From the NCBI RefSeq assembly GCF_003003885.1, contig NZ_PVWN01000010.1, forward strand, positions 58,146 through 122,145: a stretch of DNA of 64,000 bases, written 5' to 3'. The position numbers and the translations under genes were made by a program. Below are positions 1-8,998 of this stretch, in pieces. The notes under the pieces are model-generated. The model was not told where the DNA came from. It did no database searches and worked only from the letters and a program-made list of their open reading frames with translations. Positions within the stretch are counted from its first letter, which is position 1. Each line of letters starts with the position of its first letter. The DNA is from Chlorogloea sp. CCALA 695 (lineage in GTDB: Bacteria > Cyanobacteriota > Cyanobacteriia > Cyanobacteriales > Chroococcidiopsidaceae).

Positions 1-22
1 TTACCGCTCCCACAAGTTACTT

Positions 23-499
23 TTAAAGCTCAACGTAAATAGGGAAATTTGGCACAATTGCTGAATTTATTATCTGTCCATCTGAGTTAAAAAAACTCAT
101 TTCCCCATTTTCATTACATAACCAAAATTCTGCTGCACCAGCTTTGAAATAAAGTTCTTTTTTAAACTTCATTTCTTCTTGAGTATTGCTAGATGATTTT
201 ATTTCGATGCAAATTTCTGGAGCAATGGAGCAAACATCGTCATTTTTAATTTTTTGATATCGCTCTCTAGAAATCCACACCACATCAGCTACTTTTACAT
301 TATCTTCTGTTTGAATTGGACATTCTGGATAAGTTAAGCCTTCTTTAATCATCGATTGAATTATTGATTGAATTACCCCTTGATAAACTGAGTGTTTATT
401 TTTCGCTGGACTCATAACAATTTGTCCCCAGCGATTAAGCTCAATTTTGTAGGGAATATTTTGCAATGCTGTGTCTGCACAAACTTCTTGCCAGTTCAT
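23..499 (-). CDS. Uma2-family (DUF820) putative endonuclease, short form
   Basis: This 158-residue protein matches the Uma2/DUF820 restriction-endonuclease-like fold, which is greatly expanded in cyanobacteria and has no settled role. Visible features are the KVADVVWIS segment (about residues 69-77), the core APEICIEIKS (about 93-102) with the acidic and lysine residues of a PD-(D/E)xK site, and the YFKAGAAEFWLC segment (about 118-129) typical of the family's C-terminal half. It starts 3 nt after the glcF stop, so it is probably the last gene of a glcE-glcF-Uma2 transcript. Family assignment is good; nuclease activity is inferred. Confidence 0.85.
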   Translation of the reverse strand: MNWQEVCADTALQNIPYKIELNRWGQIVMSPAKNKHSVYQGVIQSIIQSMIKEGLTYPECPIQTEDNVKVADVVWISRERYQKIKNDDVCSIAPEICIEIKSSSNTQEEMKFKKELYFKAGAAEFWLCNENGEMSFFNSDGQIINSAIVPNFPIYVEL

Positions 500-502
500 A
501 AG

Positions 503-1858
503 TTATTTTGGCAATTTGATTCCCCGAATTGAATAATCTAATAATTCTATAGGGTGAATTACATCAATTTTTCTACCTTGCATTTCTAAATGTTTATTTA
601 TTTGCAAAGTACAACCAGGATTAGACGAAGCAATTAAATCTGCACCAGTATTGAGGAGATTTTGAACTTTTTGATTGCCTAATTCCTCCGCAATTTCTGG
701 TTGCAGCATATTATAAACCCCTGCACTACCACAACATAAAGCCGCATCAATAGGTTCAACTAACTTGACTTGGGGAATTTGTTTTAACAATTGACGCGGT
801 TGGACGCTAATTTTTTGACCGTGTAATAAATGACACGCATCTTGATAGACAAGAGTTAAGGTTTCCTCAGTAATTGGCAGCAGTTTAGCTGTCAATCCCA
901 CCGTTGCTAAAAACTCTTGAACGTCTTTAACTTTACTTGCAAATTCCTGAGCTTTTTCTTTGTATTCTGCGTCATCTTGTAAAATATGACCGTATTCTTT
1001 TAAAGTATGTCCGCATCCAGCAGCGTTAATAATTACGGCATCAACTTCCGTATCTGCAAAACTATCAATCATCTGTCTCGCCAAGCTTTGCGCCTGTTCC
1101 GTTTGTCCTTGATGTTCGGGAAGCGCAGCGCAACAGCCTTGACTTTTGGGAATGACAACTTCGCAACCATTAGCAGTTAAAACTCTTACCGTCGCCTCAT
1201 TAACTGGCGAGAAAAATAAACGTTGTACGCAACCCAAAATCATGCCTACACGGTAGCGTTTTTCTCCTTGAGCGGGAATAATTGTAGGTAAGTTATCTTG
1301 AAAAGCTTTAAGAGTAACTTTTGGTAAAATTGATTCCATCGCTGCTAGGCGTGGGGATACTATTTTAAGTAAGTTTGTAGAACGGACAATTTTTTGTAAG
1401 CCTAGCTTTTGATACACCAATAAAGGCGCAAGTAAAAAGCGTAATCTATTCGGGTAAGGGAATAAAGAAAAAATGATTTGTCTAATTAATTTATCAGGCA
1501 AACTTCGGGGATAGTTGCGCTCAATTTGTGGGCGAGTTGCTACTAATAATTTGTCATACTGTACCCCAGATGGGCAAGTTGTAACGCAAGCAAGACAACC
1601 TAAACAAGAATCAAAATGTTCTACCGTAGCTTCATTTAAAGGTATTTTTCCTTCATTAATAGCATCCATTAGATAAATTCTGCCTCTAGGCGAATCCATC
1701 TCTTTACCAATTACTCTGTAACTTGGACAGGTAGAAAGGCAAAATCCACAGTGGACGCAAGTATCAATTAGTTGAGGATTGGGTGGGTTTTGCTCGTCAA
1801 AGCCATTAATATTACTTAGAGTAGCAATTTCACTTGGAAGATTTTCGGAAGTTTGCAT
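503..1858 (-). CDS. glcF: Glycolate dehydrogenase iron-sulfur subunit GlcF
   Basis: GlcF is the electron-transfer subunit of glycolate dehydrogenase, which oxidises photorespiratory glycolate to glyoxylate and passes electrons to the membrane quinone pool. Two [4Fe-4S] motifs are visible: CVHCGFCLSTCP at residues 34-45 and CLGCLACVTTCP at 85-96. Two CCG domains follow, with CCAALPEHQG near 240 and CCGSAGVYNM near 375, plus CxH and NPGC elements that bind a further cluster in this family. The length of 451 aa is normal for cyanobacterial GlcF. It lies 15 nt downstream of glcE and is co-oriented with it. A LutA/HdrD-like paralogue is possible in principle, but the glcE and glcD neighbours fix the call. 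Confidence 0.93.
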   Translation of the reverse strand: MQTSENLPSEIATLSNINGFDEQNPPNPQLIDTCVHCGFCLSTCPSYRVIGKEMDSPRGRIYLMDAINEGKIPLNEATVEHFDSCLGCLACVTTCPSGVQYDKLLVATRPQIERNYPRSLPDKLIRQIIFSLFPYPNRLRFLLAPLLVYQKLGLQKIVRSTNLLKIVSPRLAAMESILPKVTLKAFQDNLPTIIPAQGEKRYRVGMILGCVQRLFFSPVNEATVRVLTANGCEVVIPKSQGCCAALPEHQGQTEQAQSLARQMIDSFADTEVDAVIINAAGCGHTLKEYGHILQDDAEYKEKAQEFASKVKDVQEFLATVGLTAKLLPITEETLTLVYQDACHLLHGQKISVQPRQLLKQIPQVKLVEPIDAALCCGSAGVYNMLQPEIAEELGNQKVQNLLNTGADLIASSNPGCTLQINKHLEMQGRKIDVIHPIELLDYSIRGIKLPK

Positions 1859-1873
1859 AAATTTAAAACTTAT

Positions 1874-3178
1874 CTAAATTCCGCCGACAAAACGGTGAGG
1901 ATTGAGTACATTTTTGGGGTCAAATTGATATTTAATTTTACGCATCAATTCTAAAGAGTTACCAGAGTAACCCCACACATCTAACTGTTGCTTGCAGCCA
2001 ATGGGTGCTTCTAATATTGTAAGAAAACCGCCCCTACTTTGACAAAGCGATCGCACCCTTAAAATCTCTGCTACTGTAGTATCGGCTGGACATCGCCATA
2101 CACCTAACCCACTAAGGGCGTGAATTAAGCTCATTCCCCGGCTTACGCTATCAAGAAGCAACATTACCTCCACGGCGGCGGCTGGTAATACACCGATTTT
2201 GCAAGTAATTTGCTCTGTATCAGTTTGGCGCATTTGTTGCTGTAATTCTTGCCAGAGCCTAGCTTCATCTTTATCTATATAAATTGAGCTATACAACCCT
2301 AACTGTTTCCCTACTTCGACTAGAGTAGCTGACTGTTGTTTTACGCTTTCCTTTAAGCTGGCAAAACTAGCAACTAATCCCATCCCCTCACCTAAACGCA
2401 AATTTGTAACTAATTCTGGTGATAATAAATCAAATTTAGCAGGGGTTAAAGCCGAAGCGCGGAGGGTTTTTGCCGCTTGAGTAAGGTTTTCTACATTCCC
2501 TGTCAATACAACAGTTATGGAAGCTTCTGGGAGCGGATAAACTCGCAAAGTTGCTTGACAAATTGCGCCTAGTGTGCCGTAAGAGCCAGTAAATAATTTC
2601 ATTAAGTCGTAGCCAGCGACATTTTTTACTACTCGTCCTCCAGCTATTGCAATCTGTCCATCGGCGCGGACAAAAGTAATCCCTAGCAACAAATCTCTTA
2701 CCCCACCGTAGCGTTGGCGCAGCGAACCAGCATCCGCCGTAGCGATAATACCTCCGATAGTAGCAAATTCGGGGCTGGCGGGGTCGAGGGGGAGAAACTG
2801 CCCAGATTTTGCTAAAACAGCCTGCAAATCAGCAAGTTTTGTGCCAGCTTCTACCGTTACCGTTAAGTCGCCTACAGCGTGTTCAATTACTTGGTTTAAG
2901 CGTTCGATGCTGACAACTACATCTACATTTTGTACCAATCCACCCCAACTAAGTTTGCTACCACCGCTACAAAGTAAAATTTTCCCGTTGTTATCGTGAA
3001 TGTATGCAATGACTGCGGCTATTTCTAGCTGATTTTGGGGATAAACAATACACTGTGGATTATCAGGAGATGCGAAGTTTTGTGTTATTTCTTTTTGTTT
3101 GGTAGAGTCGAGGTTTTCCCACAGGCAAAAATTCTCCTGACTAACTAGGGTCTGGATTTGAGAGAAATTCGCATTCAT
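1874..3178 (-). CDS. glcE: Glycolate dehydrogenase FAD-binding subunit GlcE
   Basis: GlcE is an FAD-binding subunit (PCMH/FAD_binding_4 fold) of the GlcDEF glycolate dehydrogenase. The FAD signature is spread over the first 200 residues: a glycine-rich LLCSGGSKLSWGG near 68-80, PASPEFATIGGIIATADAG near 132-150, and VKNVAGYDLMKLFTGSYGTLG near 183-203. At 434 aa it is longer than E. coli GlcE (about 350 aa), as is usual in cyanobacteria. The gene begins with ATG and glcF follows 15 nt downstream. It is the first gene of the preserved glcE-glcF-Uma2 group. glcD lies about 2.6 kb upstream on the same strand, with opposite-strand genes between. Confidence 0.92.
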   Translation of the reverse strand: MNANFSQIQTLVSQENFCLWENLDSTKQKEITQNFASPDNPQCIVYPQNQLEIAAVIAYIHDNNGKILLCSGGSKLSWGGLVQNVDVVVSIERLNQVIEHAVGDLTVTVEAGTKLADLQAVLAKSGQFLPLDPASPEFATIGGIIATADAGSLRQRYGGVRDLLLGITFVRADGQIAIAGGRVVKNVAGYDLMKLFTGSYGTLGAICQATLRVYPLPEASITVVLTGNVENLTQAAKTLRASALTPAKFDLLSPELVTNLRLGEGMGLVASFASLKESVKQQSATLVEVGKQLGLYSSIYIDKDEARLWQELQQQMRQTDTEQITCKIGVLPAAAVEVMLLLDSVSRGMSLIHALSGLGVWRCPADTTVAEILRVRSLCQSRGGFLTILEAPIGCKQQLDVWGYSGNSLELMRKIKYQFDPKNVLNPHRFVGGI

Positions 3179-3359
3179 CCTAATTTATCTATTAATAGCA
3201 GCAGTAAATCTACTGATTTAGTTTATATTATCTTGCTTTAACCCCTAAGCCAAACAATTATATTGGTAATTAGTTTTTAAATCTGCAACTATTTAAGGCA
3301 TATTGACAAATTAATAAATAATTTTTGATTAATGACAATCGCTTTAAATAATAAATTCT

Positions 3360-3895
3360 ATGAATCAATTGCTAGAGGACGTTTTACTCGTAGGCAAATC
3401 CGAAGCAGGGAAAATACAATTTAATTCAACTCACCTAGATTTAATTAGTTTTTGTCTACAGTTAGCAGAAGAAACACAAAGAGCGCAGGTAGCAATCATA
3501 TTATTAATTGTGTTATTCGAGGTGATGATAGCAATGCTTATTTAGATAAAAAATTAACACATCATATTTTTTTTATTAATCTACTTTCTAATGCTATTAA
3601 ATATTCTCCTCAAGGCGGGAAAGTTGATTTTAGTTTAACTTGCGAGGCTCATCAAGCAACTTTTGAGATTAAAGATTGTGAGATAGGTATTCCTGCCAAA
3701 GATAAAGAACAGTTGTTTAGTTCTTTTCACCGGGGTAGTAATGTTAAATCAATTCAGGTACGGAATTAGGATTGTCAATTTTTAAACAATAGGTAGACTT
3801 GCACGGCGGCACAATTACAGTTAACAGTGAAGTAGGCACTACATTTACAGTTATACTAACTTTTATTTTCAACAATCTGATGATAGTGAAAAGTA
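3360..3895 (+). pseudogene. Degraded histidine kinase fragment (DHp and ATPase remnants)
   Basis: Pieces of one histidine kinase are readable in three frames. From 3360, MNQLLEDVLLVGKSEAGKI is the second helix of a HisKA domain. A frame change near 3480 leads to SNAIKYSPQGGKVDFSL (N box, about 3588-3640) and IGIPAKDKEQLFSSFHRG. Here the usual DxGxG box reads DCEIG, so its key glycine is lost. A further frame change near 3755 gives the remnant G2 box GTELGLSIFKQ (3757-3789), then an in-frame TAG, then VDLHGGTITVNSEVGTTF. No sensory region or phosphoaccepting histidine helix precedes it. The gene is therefore truncated, frameshifted at least twice and interrupted by a stop. It resembles the PAS/hybrid kinases common in cyanobacteria. 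Confidence 0.85.
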
Positions 3896-3961
3896 ATTTT
3901 AATATATTTAGCCAGCTAAGGTAAAATATATATTGATATTTTAAATACTAGGTAAAAGAAT

Positions 3962-5710
3962 TTGTTAGCACTTTTTACTTCGTCATTATTAGCAATAAAT
4001 AGCGTCTCGCTCAACTCTCCCTCCCTCCCGCAAAAACTATTATCGCCTGCACCTATTGCCCAATTTCTCCCCTCAGATACACCCGTCTTAGGGTTAGTCG
4101 ATACCAAAACTGAAAAATGGCAAAGTTTAAGCAGATTTGAATTATTTGCTCAAATTTACAGTGCCGTAGAAAATATATTACCTGCTCAAAGGGGTTTAAA
4201 TTATCAAACAGATATTAAACCCTGGTTAGGAGAACAGGCAGCCTTTGCATTTATGCCCCGAAAAGAGGCAAAGCTAGTTAGTTTAAATGATAGTTTTCTG
4301 CTTCTAGTGGCGGTGAAAGATAAACAACAATTGCAAGCATTTATTGAAAGATTCAAGGAGAAAAGTTCGCAAGAAGTAACAGCAAGACAGTATAAGGGCG
4401 TACAAATTTTGGAATGGAAGCCTTCTGCACTTGATTTGCCAAAAAATACTCCCCCATCTACATTGCCCTTAAAAACTTCTAAACTACCAAAGTCATTTAT
4501 GGCTGCAATCTCAGACTTACCCAGATTACCAGTACCTAAACCAGATAGTATCAAAAACAAAGGTATGGCGATCGCACTGTTACCAAAATACATAGTTATA
4601 GCCAGCACCGCTAAACCTATTGAACAGTTACTAGACAAGCCTCCAGGAGGTGCTAATTTAGCCCAAAACCCCAATTTTAAACAAATAACCCAGCATCCTC
4701 AATATAGTCAAGCATTATTTACACTCTACCAAGACCCTAATAAGTTTCTCTCTTTATTCAAGTCTTTTTCTACTGACCCTAGTTTACCTTTTCCTATTCC
4801 TCTTAGCGCCATTAATACCGCCCAAGTAGAGCAATATAACTCGATAAGCGGTTTAGTATGGGAGCAACCAGAAGGCTTACGCTTGCAACTTAACGCCTAC
4901 CGCAAACAGCCGAGTTTAGCTAATGTCTTAGCTCCCAATACCACGCAATTACTTCCGCGCCTTCCTGCACCAGCTTACGGTGCAACGACTGGAAGTAATA
5001 TTTATGGTCAGTGGCAAATGTTAGTAACTGTGCTAAACAGCAATCCACAATTTAAAGATGTATTAGCGCAGTTTAATCAAAGTATTACCAGCATTACCAA
5101 ACTAGACCTAAGTAAAGATATTTTAGGCTGGATGGATGGCGAATATGCTTTGTTTTTCTATCCTACCAAACAAGGCTTAATAAGTAGGGAATTAAATATG
5201 GGGCTAGGCTTTTTTGTCCAAACCACAAATCGCCCTAAAGCTGAATCTACTTTAAACAAATTAGGTGAATCTATCAAGACTATTTCTAGCGGCGCTTTAT
5301 CTACTAATACTCATGATAATATAGATGGTTTCAATATCAATACTTGGGAAATTGGCGAACAAAGTGTATTTGCTCATACTTGGATAGATGATAAAACTCT
5401 ATTGATTTCAACGGGATTAGGCGCAATTACAGAATTATTACCCCAGCCTCAGCAACAACTAGCAAAAGATTATAACTTTGCTACGGCTACAAGTTCTTTA
5501 CCTTTTCCTAACCAAGGTTACTCTTACATCAATATGGGTTCTTCTTTGTCGTGGATATATAGTCTCGCACCGACAACATTTAATAATCCAAACTTTCAAA
5601 GTTTTAAGCAAGTTATTGGTAGCGTGCGTAGCTACAGTACAACAACTACCACTACCAGCAAAAAAGAACAATATGACGGCTTACTTGTGTTAGCACCTGC
5701 TAAAAAGTAA
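3962..5710 (+). CDS. DUF3352 domain protein
   Basis: This 582-residue protein fits the DUF3352 family, found widely in cyanobacteria and without a known function. After a short hydrophobic N-terminus (LALFTSSLLAINSVS), a proline-rich stretch leads to QFLPSDTPVLGLVDT and then repeated alpha/beta segments. Supporting motifs are QAAFAFMP and ILGWMDGEYALFFYP, typical of the family. Stop codons close the frame just upstream, so the start must be the TTG at 3962 or later. The N-terminal signal or anchor looks shorter than usual and may be trimmed. The gene sits antisense between glcD and glcE, and a strong hairpin follows it at 5713-5742. Confidence 0.8.
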   Translation: MLALFTSSLLAINSVSLNSPSLPQKLLSPAPIAQFLPSDTPVLGLVDTKTEKWQSLSRFELFAQIYSAVENILPAQRGLNYQTDIKPWLGEQAAFAFMPRKEAKLVSLNDSFLLLVAVKDKQQLQAFIERFKEKSSQEVTARQYKGVQILEWKPSALDLPKNTPPSTLPLKTSKLPKSFMAAISDLPRLPVPKPDSIKNKGMAIALLPKYIVIASTAKPIEQLLDKPPGGANLAQNPNFKQITQHPQYSQALFTLYQDPNKFLSLFKSFSTDPSLPFPIPLSAINTAQVEQYNSISGLVWEQPEGLRLQLNAYRKQPSLANVLAPNTTQLLPRLPAPAYGATTGSNIYGQWQMLVTVLNSNPQFKDVLAQFNQSITSITKLDLSKDILGWMDGEYALFFYPTKQGLISRELNMGLGFFVQTTNRPKAESTLNKLGESIKTISSGALSTNTHDNIDGFNINTWEIGEQSVFAHTWIDDKTLLISTGLGAITELLPQPQQQLAKDYNFATATSSLPFPNQGYSYINMGSSLSWIYSLAPTTFNNPNFQSFKQVIGSVRSYSTTTTTTSKKEQYDGLLVLAPAKK

Positions 5711-5712
5711 TA

Positions 5713-5742
5713 GTTAGAGTGGGGTTTAAATCCCACTCTAAC
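5713..5742. terminator. Bidirectional hairpin between convergent genes
   Basis: A perfect 11-bp inverted repeat, GTTAGAGTGGG (5713-5723) and CCCACTCTAAC (5732-5742), is separated by an 8-nt loop. It lies 3 nt after the DUF3352 stop and about 30 nt beyond the glcD stop on the other strand. It therefore probably ends transcription from both sides. There is no long T tract, so efficiency is uncertain. Confidence 0.75.
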
Positions 5743-5774
5743 AACTAAAATCTCTTGGACAAACTAAGGTTTTA

Positions 5775-7247
5775 CTAAAATAACTCTACTTTCTCAAATT
5801 GCTTCAGATTTTGAGCATTTGCAGCTTCTCCGCAAGTACGGGGAGTAGGAAATATTTTATCTGGATTCGCTAAACCTTTCGGGTTAAATGCTGTGCGTAC
5901 ATACTGCATAGTTTCTAAATCTATTTCTGTAAACATACTCGGCATATAACACTTTTTATCTGCGCCAATGCCATGTTCTCCAGAAAGACTACCCCCTACT
6001 TTTACGCAAAGCTTGAGAATATCGCCGCCTAATTCTTCGACCTTTTCAAACGCTCCAGGTACGGCATTATCGTAAAGAATTAATGGATGTAAGTTGCCAT
6101 CTCCGGCATGAAACACGTTAGCAATTTTGAAGCCGTATTTTTTGCTTAAATTTTCAATCTCTTGCAGTACAAAAGATAACTTAGTCCGAGGAATTACCCC
6201 ATCTTGGACGTAATAATCTGGGCTAAGATTTCCCGCCGCCGCAAAAGCAGCTTTGCGCCCTTTCCATAACTTATTGCGCGTTTCTATATCTCTTGCTGAA
6301 GTAACATTTCTCGCCCCGTTTTGTTTGCAAATAGCCGCAATTCTTTTTTTAGTTTCGTCTACTTCTACTTGCAAACCATCTACTTCTACGAGCAGAATTG
6401 CCTCCGCATCGCGGGGATAACAATTTGTCGCTACTACATCTTCTACAGCGTTAATGCTGAGATTGTCCATCATCTCCATACCCGCCGGAATTATCCCCGC
6501 GCTGATGATATCGGAAACCGCCCCCCCCGCCGCTTCAATACTGGTAAAATCTGCTAGTAAAACGCAAATTGATTCGGCAGTTTTAAGGATTTTTAAAGTA
6601 ATTTCTGTCGCAATGCCTAACGTGCCTTCTGAACCTACAAATATTCCGGTAAGATCGTAACCAGGCATCTCTGGTATTTGTCCGCCAACATCAGTAATAG
6701 AGCCATCTGGCAATACTAATTTGAGTCCCAAAACATGGTTAGTAGTTACGCCATACTTGAGGCAATGTACGCCCCCGGAGTTTTCTGCTACATTACCACC
6801 AATAGAGCAAATGATTTGACTAGAAGGGTCAGGCGCGTAGTAAAATCCTGCACCGCTTACAGCTTGCGTTACCCAGTTGTTAATGACTCCCGGCTGCACA
6901 GTGACGCACTGATTCTCTAAATCAATATCAATTATTTGCCGCATTAAAGCTGTAACAATTAGTACGCAATTTTCTGTAGGCAATGCGCCACCTGATAAGC
7001 CCGTACCCGCGCCACGCGCTATAAATGCTATAGAATTGCGATCGCATACCTTAACTATCTCTGCTACTTGCTCTGTGGTTCTTGGCAATACTACTACTTC
7101 TGGGCGGTGGCGATAGCTGGCTAACCCGTCACACTCATAGGTTATCAATTCTTCCCGGCGCTGCACTACCCCTTTTTTACCAACAATTGCCTCGAATTGC
7201 TTAATTATTGGCTTCCAGTTACGTTGTTTAGTTGCTTCAACTAACAT
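5775..7247 (-). CDS. glcD: Glycolate dehydrogenase FAD-linked catalytic subunit GlcD
   Basis: GlcD is the FAD-containing catalytic subunit that oxidises glycolate (and often D-lactate) to the 2-oxo acid. Visible features are the FAD pocket ARGAGTGLSGGALP near residues 78-91, CSIGGNVAENSGG near 146-158, and FVGSEGTLGIATEITLKIL near 203-221. The C-terminal half carries the metal/substrate histidines in HAGDGNLHPLI near 380 and SGEHGIGADK near 421. The length of 490 aa is standard. In many bacteria glcD, glcE and glcF are adjacent; here glcD is on the same strand but separated by two plus-strand elements. The start is an ATG, with the next upstream gene about 220 nt away. Confidence 0.93.
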   Translation of the reverse strand: MLVEATKQRNWKPIIKQFEAIVGKKGVVQRREELITYECDGLASYRHRPEVVVLPRTTEQVAEIVKVCDRNSIAFIARGAGTGLSGGALPTENCVLIVTALMRQIIDIDLENQCVTVQPGVINNWVTQAVSGAGFYYAPDPSSQIICSIGGNVAENSGGVHCLKYGVTTNHVLGLKLVLPDGSITDVGGQIPEMPGYDLTGIFVGSEGTLGIATEITLKILKTAESICVLLADFTSIEAAGGAVSDIISAGIIPAGMEMMDNLSINAVEDVVATNCYPRDAEAILLVEVDGLQVEVDETKKRIAAICKQNGARNVTSARDIETRNKLWKGRKAAFAAAGNLSPDYYVQDGVIPRTKLSFVLQEIENLSKKYGFKIANVFHAGDGNLHPLILYDNAVPGAFEKVEELGGDILKLCVKVGGSLSGEHGIGADKKCYMPSMFTEIDLETMQYVRTAFNPKGLANPDKIFPTPRTCGEAANAQNLKQFEKVELF

Positions 7248-7471
7248 TAAATGGCTTTCCAGTATTAATCTTTATATCTATTATGATGAGTTAAAATATT
7301 GTGTATTTTTGTAAAGATTTTAATTCTTTTCTGATTTACGCTTGCGTATTTCTACTCATTGACATATTATTTTATAATGGAGATATCAGCAAAAATATTA
7401 TTAATGTCAATATTTCCCATTATAACATAAATTTTAAACCAAAAAGCCCCCGAAGTCAAGCCCCGTCTCTC

Positions 7472-8362
7472 TTATTTACTCAGCTTTTTTGCTTGTAAAA
7501 ACTCCCTAACAACTTGTTTTACATCACGCTTTTCGCCTTCTACTTGATAATTCAAACGCCGCATTTGTGATTCATCAATTAAACCGCCTAATTGCGCGAT
7601 CGCATTACCTAATTCTGGATGCTGTTTTAAAGCCGCTTGACGCACAATTGGCGTAGCTTCGTAAGGGGGAAAGTATTGCTTATCGTCAGTCAGTACAACC
7701 AAGTCTAAGCGGGGAATTGCCCCATCGGTAGAGTTTCCGGCAACTATATCTACTTGCTTTTGCTGCAATGCTTGGTAGAGCAAACCTAAATCAATAATTT
7801 TAGGTGGTTTGGTAAACTTGAGATTGTAAGTTTTACTCAGTCCTGGTAAACCGTCTTCTCTTTCGCTAAACTCGTAGCCAAAGCCTGCTTGCCACTGGGG
7901 AGTATATTTAGCTGCTTGAGAGATTGTTTGCACATTTTTCGCCCTAGCCTCATCGCCACGAATAATCATAGCAAAGGTATTCTGAAAACCCAAGGGCGGC
8001 ATAACTTCTAGCTGAAATTGCTTTGAGTAAGCTTGTTTTAATTGCTGATAAACTTTCTTGGGGTCAGTAATTGCCTTTTGTTTTAAAATCGTAGTAAAAG
8101 CTGTGCCTGTATATTCAACATAAGCATCAATTTGTCCAGACTTAATCGCCTCGTGACAAATAAAAGTCCCGCCAAGATGCAGGCGACGATTGACCTTTAG
8201 CTTAGTATTTGCTTCAATATGCTGCGCTAGAAGTTCGCCTAAAATATCTTGTTCGGTGAAATCTTTTGAGCCAATCGTAATAGTATTGTTAGGAGCAGAA
8301 CAACTATAAATCCCAATTATTAAAGCAAAACTGACTAAGCATAACGCCAAAAACCTTTTCAT
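7472..8362 (-). CDS. Glycine betaine/osmoprotectant ABC transporter binding lipoprotein
   Basis: The predicted substrate-binding protein (296 aa) has a lipoprotein signal ending in IYSC, with Cys21 as the lipid-attachment site. The family signature TIGSKDFTEQDILGELLAQ follows at about 29-47, as in OpuBC/OsmF-type proteins that bind betaine, choline or related quaternary amines. DAYVEYTGTAF near residue 87 is part of the same domain. The start codon overlaps the permease stop by 4 nt, so this is the third gene of an ATPase-permease-binding protein operon. The exact substrate cannot be read from sequence alone. Confidence 0.9.
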   Translation of the reverse strand: MKRFLALCLVSFALIIGIYSCSAPNNTITIGSKDFTEQDILGELLAQHIEANTKLKVNRRLHLGGTFICHEAIKSGQIDAYVEYTGTAFTTILKQKAITDPKKVYQQLKQAYSKQFQLEVMPPLGFQNTFAMIIRGDEARAKNVQTISQAAKYTPQWQAGFGYEFSEREDGLPGLSKTYNLKFTKPPKIIDLGLLYQALQQKQVDIVAGNSTDGAIPRLDLVVLTDDKQYFPPYEATPIVRQAALKQHPELGNAIAQLGGLIDESQMRRLNYQVEGEKRDVKQVVREFLQAKKLSK

Positions 8363-8994
8363 CTTCTACTTACCTTTGTACGCCCTTCAAGCCAACCAAT
8401 AGCTACATCTAACAATAAAGCGATCGCAGCAGCCGGAACAGCACCCGCTAAAATTAGTTCGTTATTTAATGTCGCAATCCCTCTAAACACAAATTCACCT
8501 AAGCCACCCGCACCTATCGCCGCCGCAATCGTCGCTACACCAACACCAATTACCGCCGCTACTCGCACCCCCGCCAAAATTACCCCCAAAGCTAAGGGAA
8601 TTTCTACTTGCAATAATAACTGACGGCTTGTCATCCCCATACCTCTACCCGCTTCACGAATAGCCGGATCGATATTAACGATTCCAGTGTAAGTATTGCG
8701 GATAATCGGTAAAAAAGAATATAAAGTTAAGGCAATAATTGCTGTGCGATCGCCAATACCGCCAATATACGGGATAGGTAGCAAAAAACCAAACAATGCC
8801 AAGCTAGGGATTGTTTGCAAGATATTAGCAATACCTAAAATTGGTTGACGCAGATTCTCCCGACGAGTAATAACAATACCCAAAGGAATACCGATAATTG
8901 TGGCAAAAAATATCGCCGTACCCACTAAAAATAAATGTTTGCCCGTTGCTTGAATAATCTCTGCGGCATACTTAAATAAGAAAAAATCTAACAT
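8359..8994 (-). CDS. Osmoprotectant ABC transporter permease
   Basis: This 211-residue integral membrane protein has the binding-protein-dependent permease fold, with five or six hydrophobic helices. A cytoplasmic coupling loop, EAGRGMGMTSRQLLLQVEIP, lies near 115-134. The segments FFATIIGIPLGIVITRRENLR and LQTIPSLALFGFLLPIP are typical of OpuBB/OpuBD and ProW-like permeases. It is a short, single-domain form, so the transporter would use a homodimer. The ATPase gene ends 4 nt upstream and the binding-protein gene overlaps its stop, indicating translational coupling across the operon. Confidence 0.9.
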   Translation of the reverse strand: MLDFFLFKYAAEIIQATGKHLFLVGTAIFFATIIGIPLGIVITRRENLRQPILGIANILQTIPSLALFGFLLPIPYIGGIGDRTAIIALTLYSFLPIIRNTYTGIVNIDPAIREAGRGMGMTSRQLLLQVEIPLALGVILAGVRVAAVIGVGVATIAAAIGAGGLGEFVFRGIATLNNELILAGAVPAAAIALLLDVAIGWLEGRTKVSRR

Positions 8995-8998
8995 TCAT

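Noticed and set aside
4204..4674. Frame of 156 codons antisense to the DUF3352 gene
   Set aside because: It lies wholly within a gene with family-level support on the other strand.
7301..7498. Open frame of 65 codons upstream of glcD
   Set aside because: The region is very AT-rich, the translation has no protein-like pattern, and it overlaps the end of the opposite-strand lipoprotein gene; it looks like chance.
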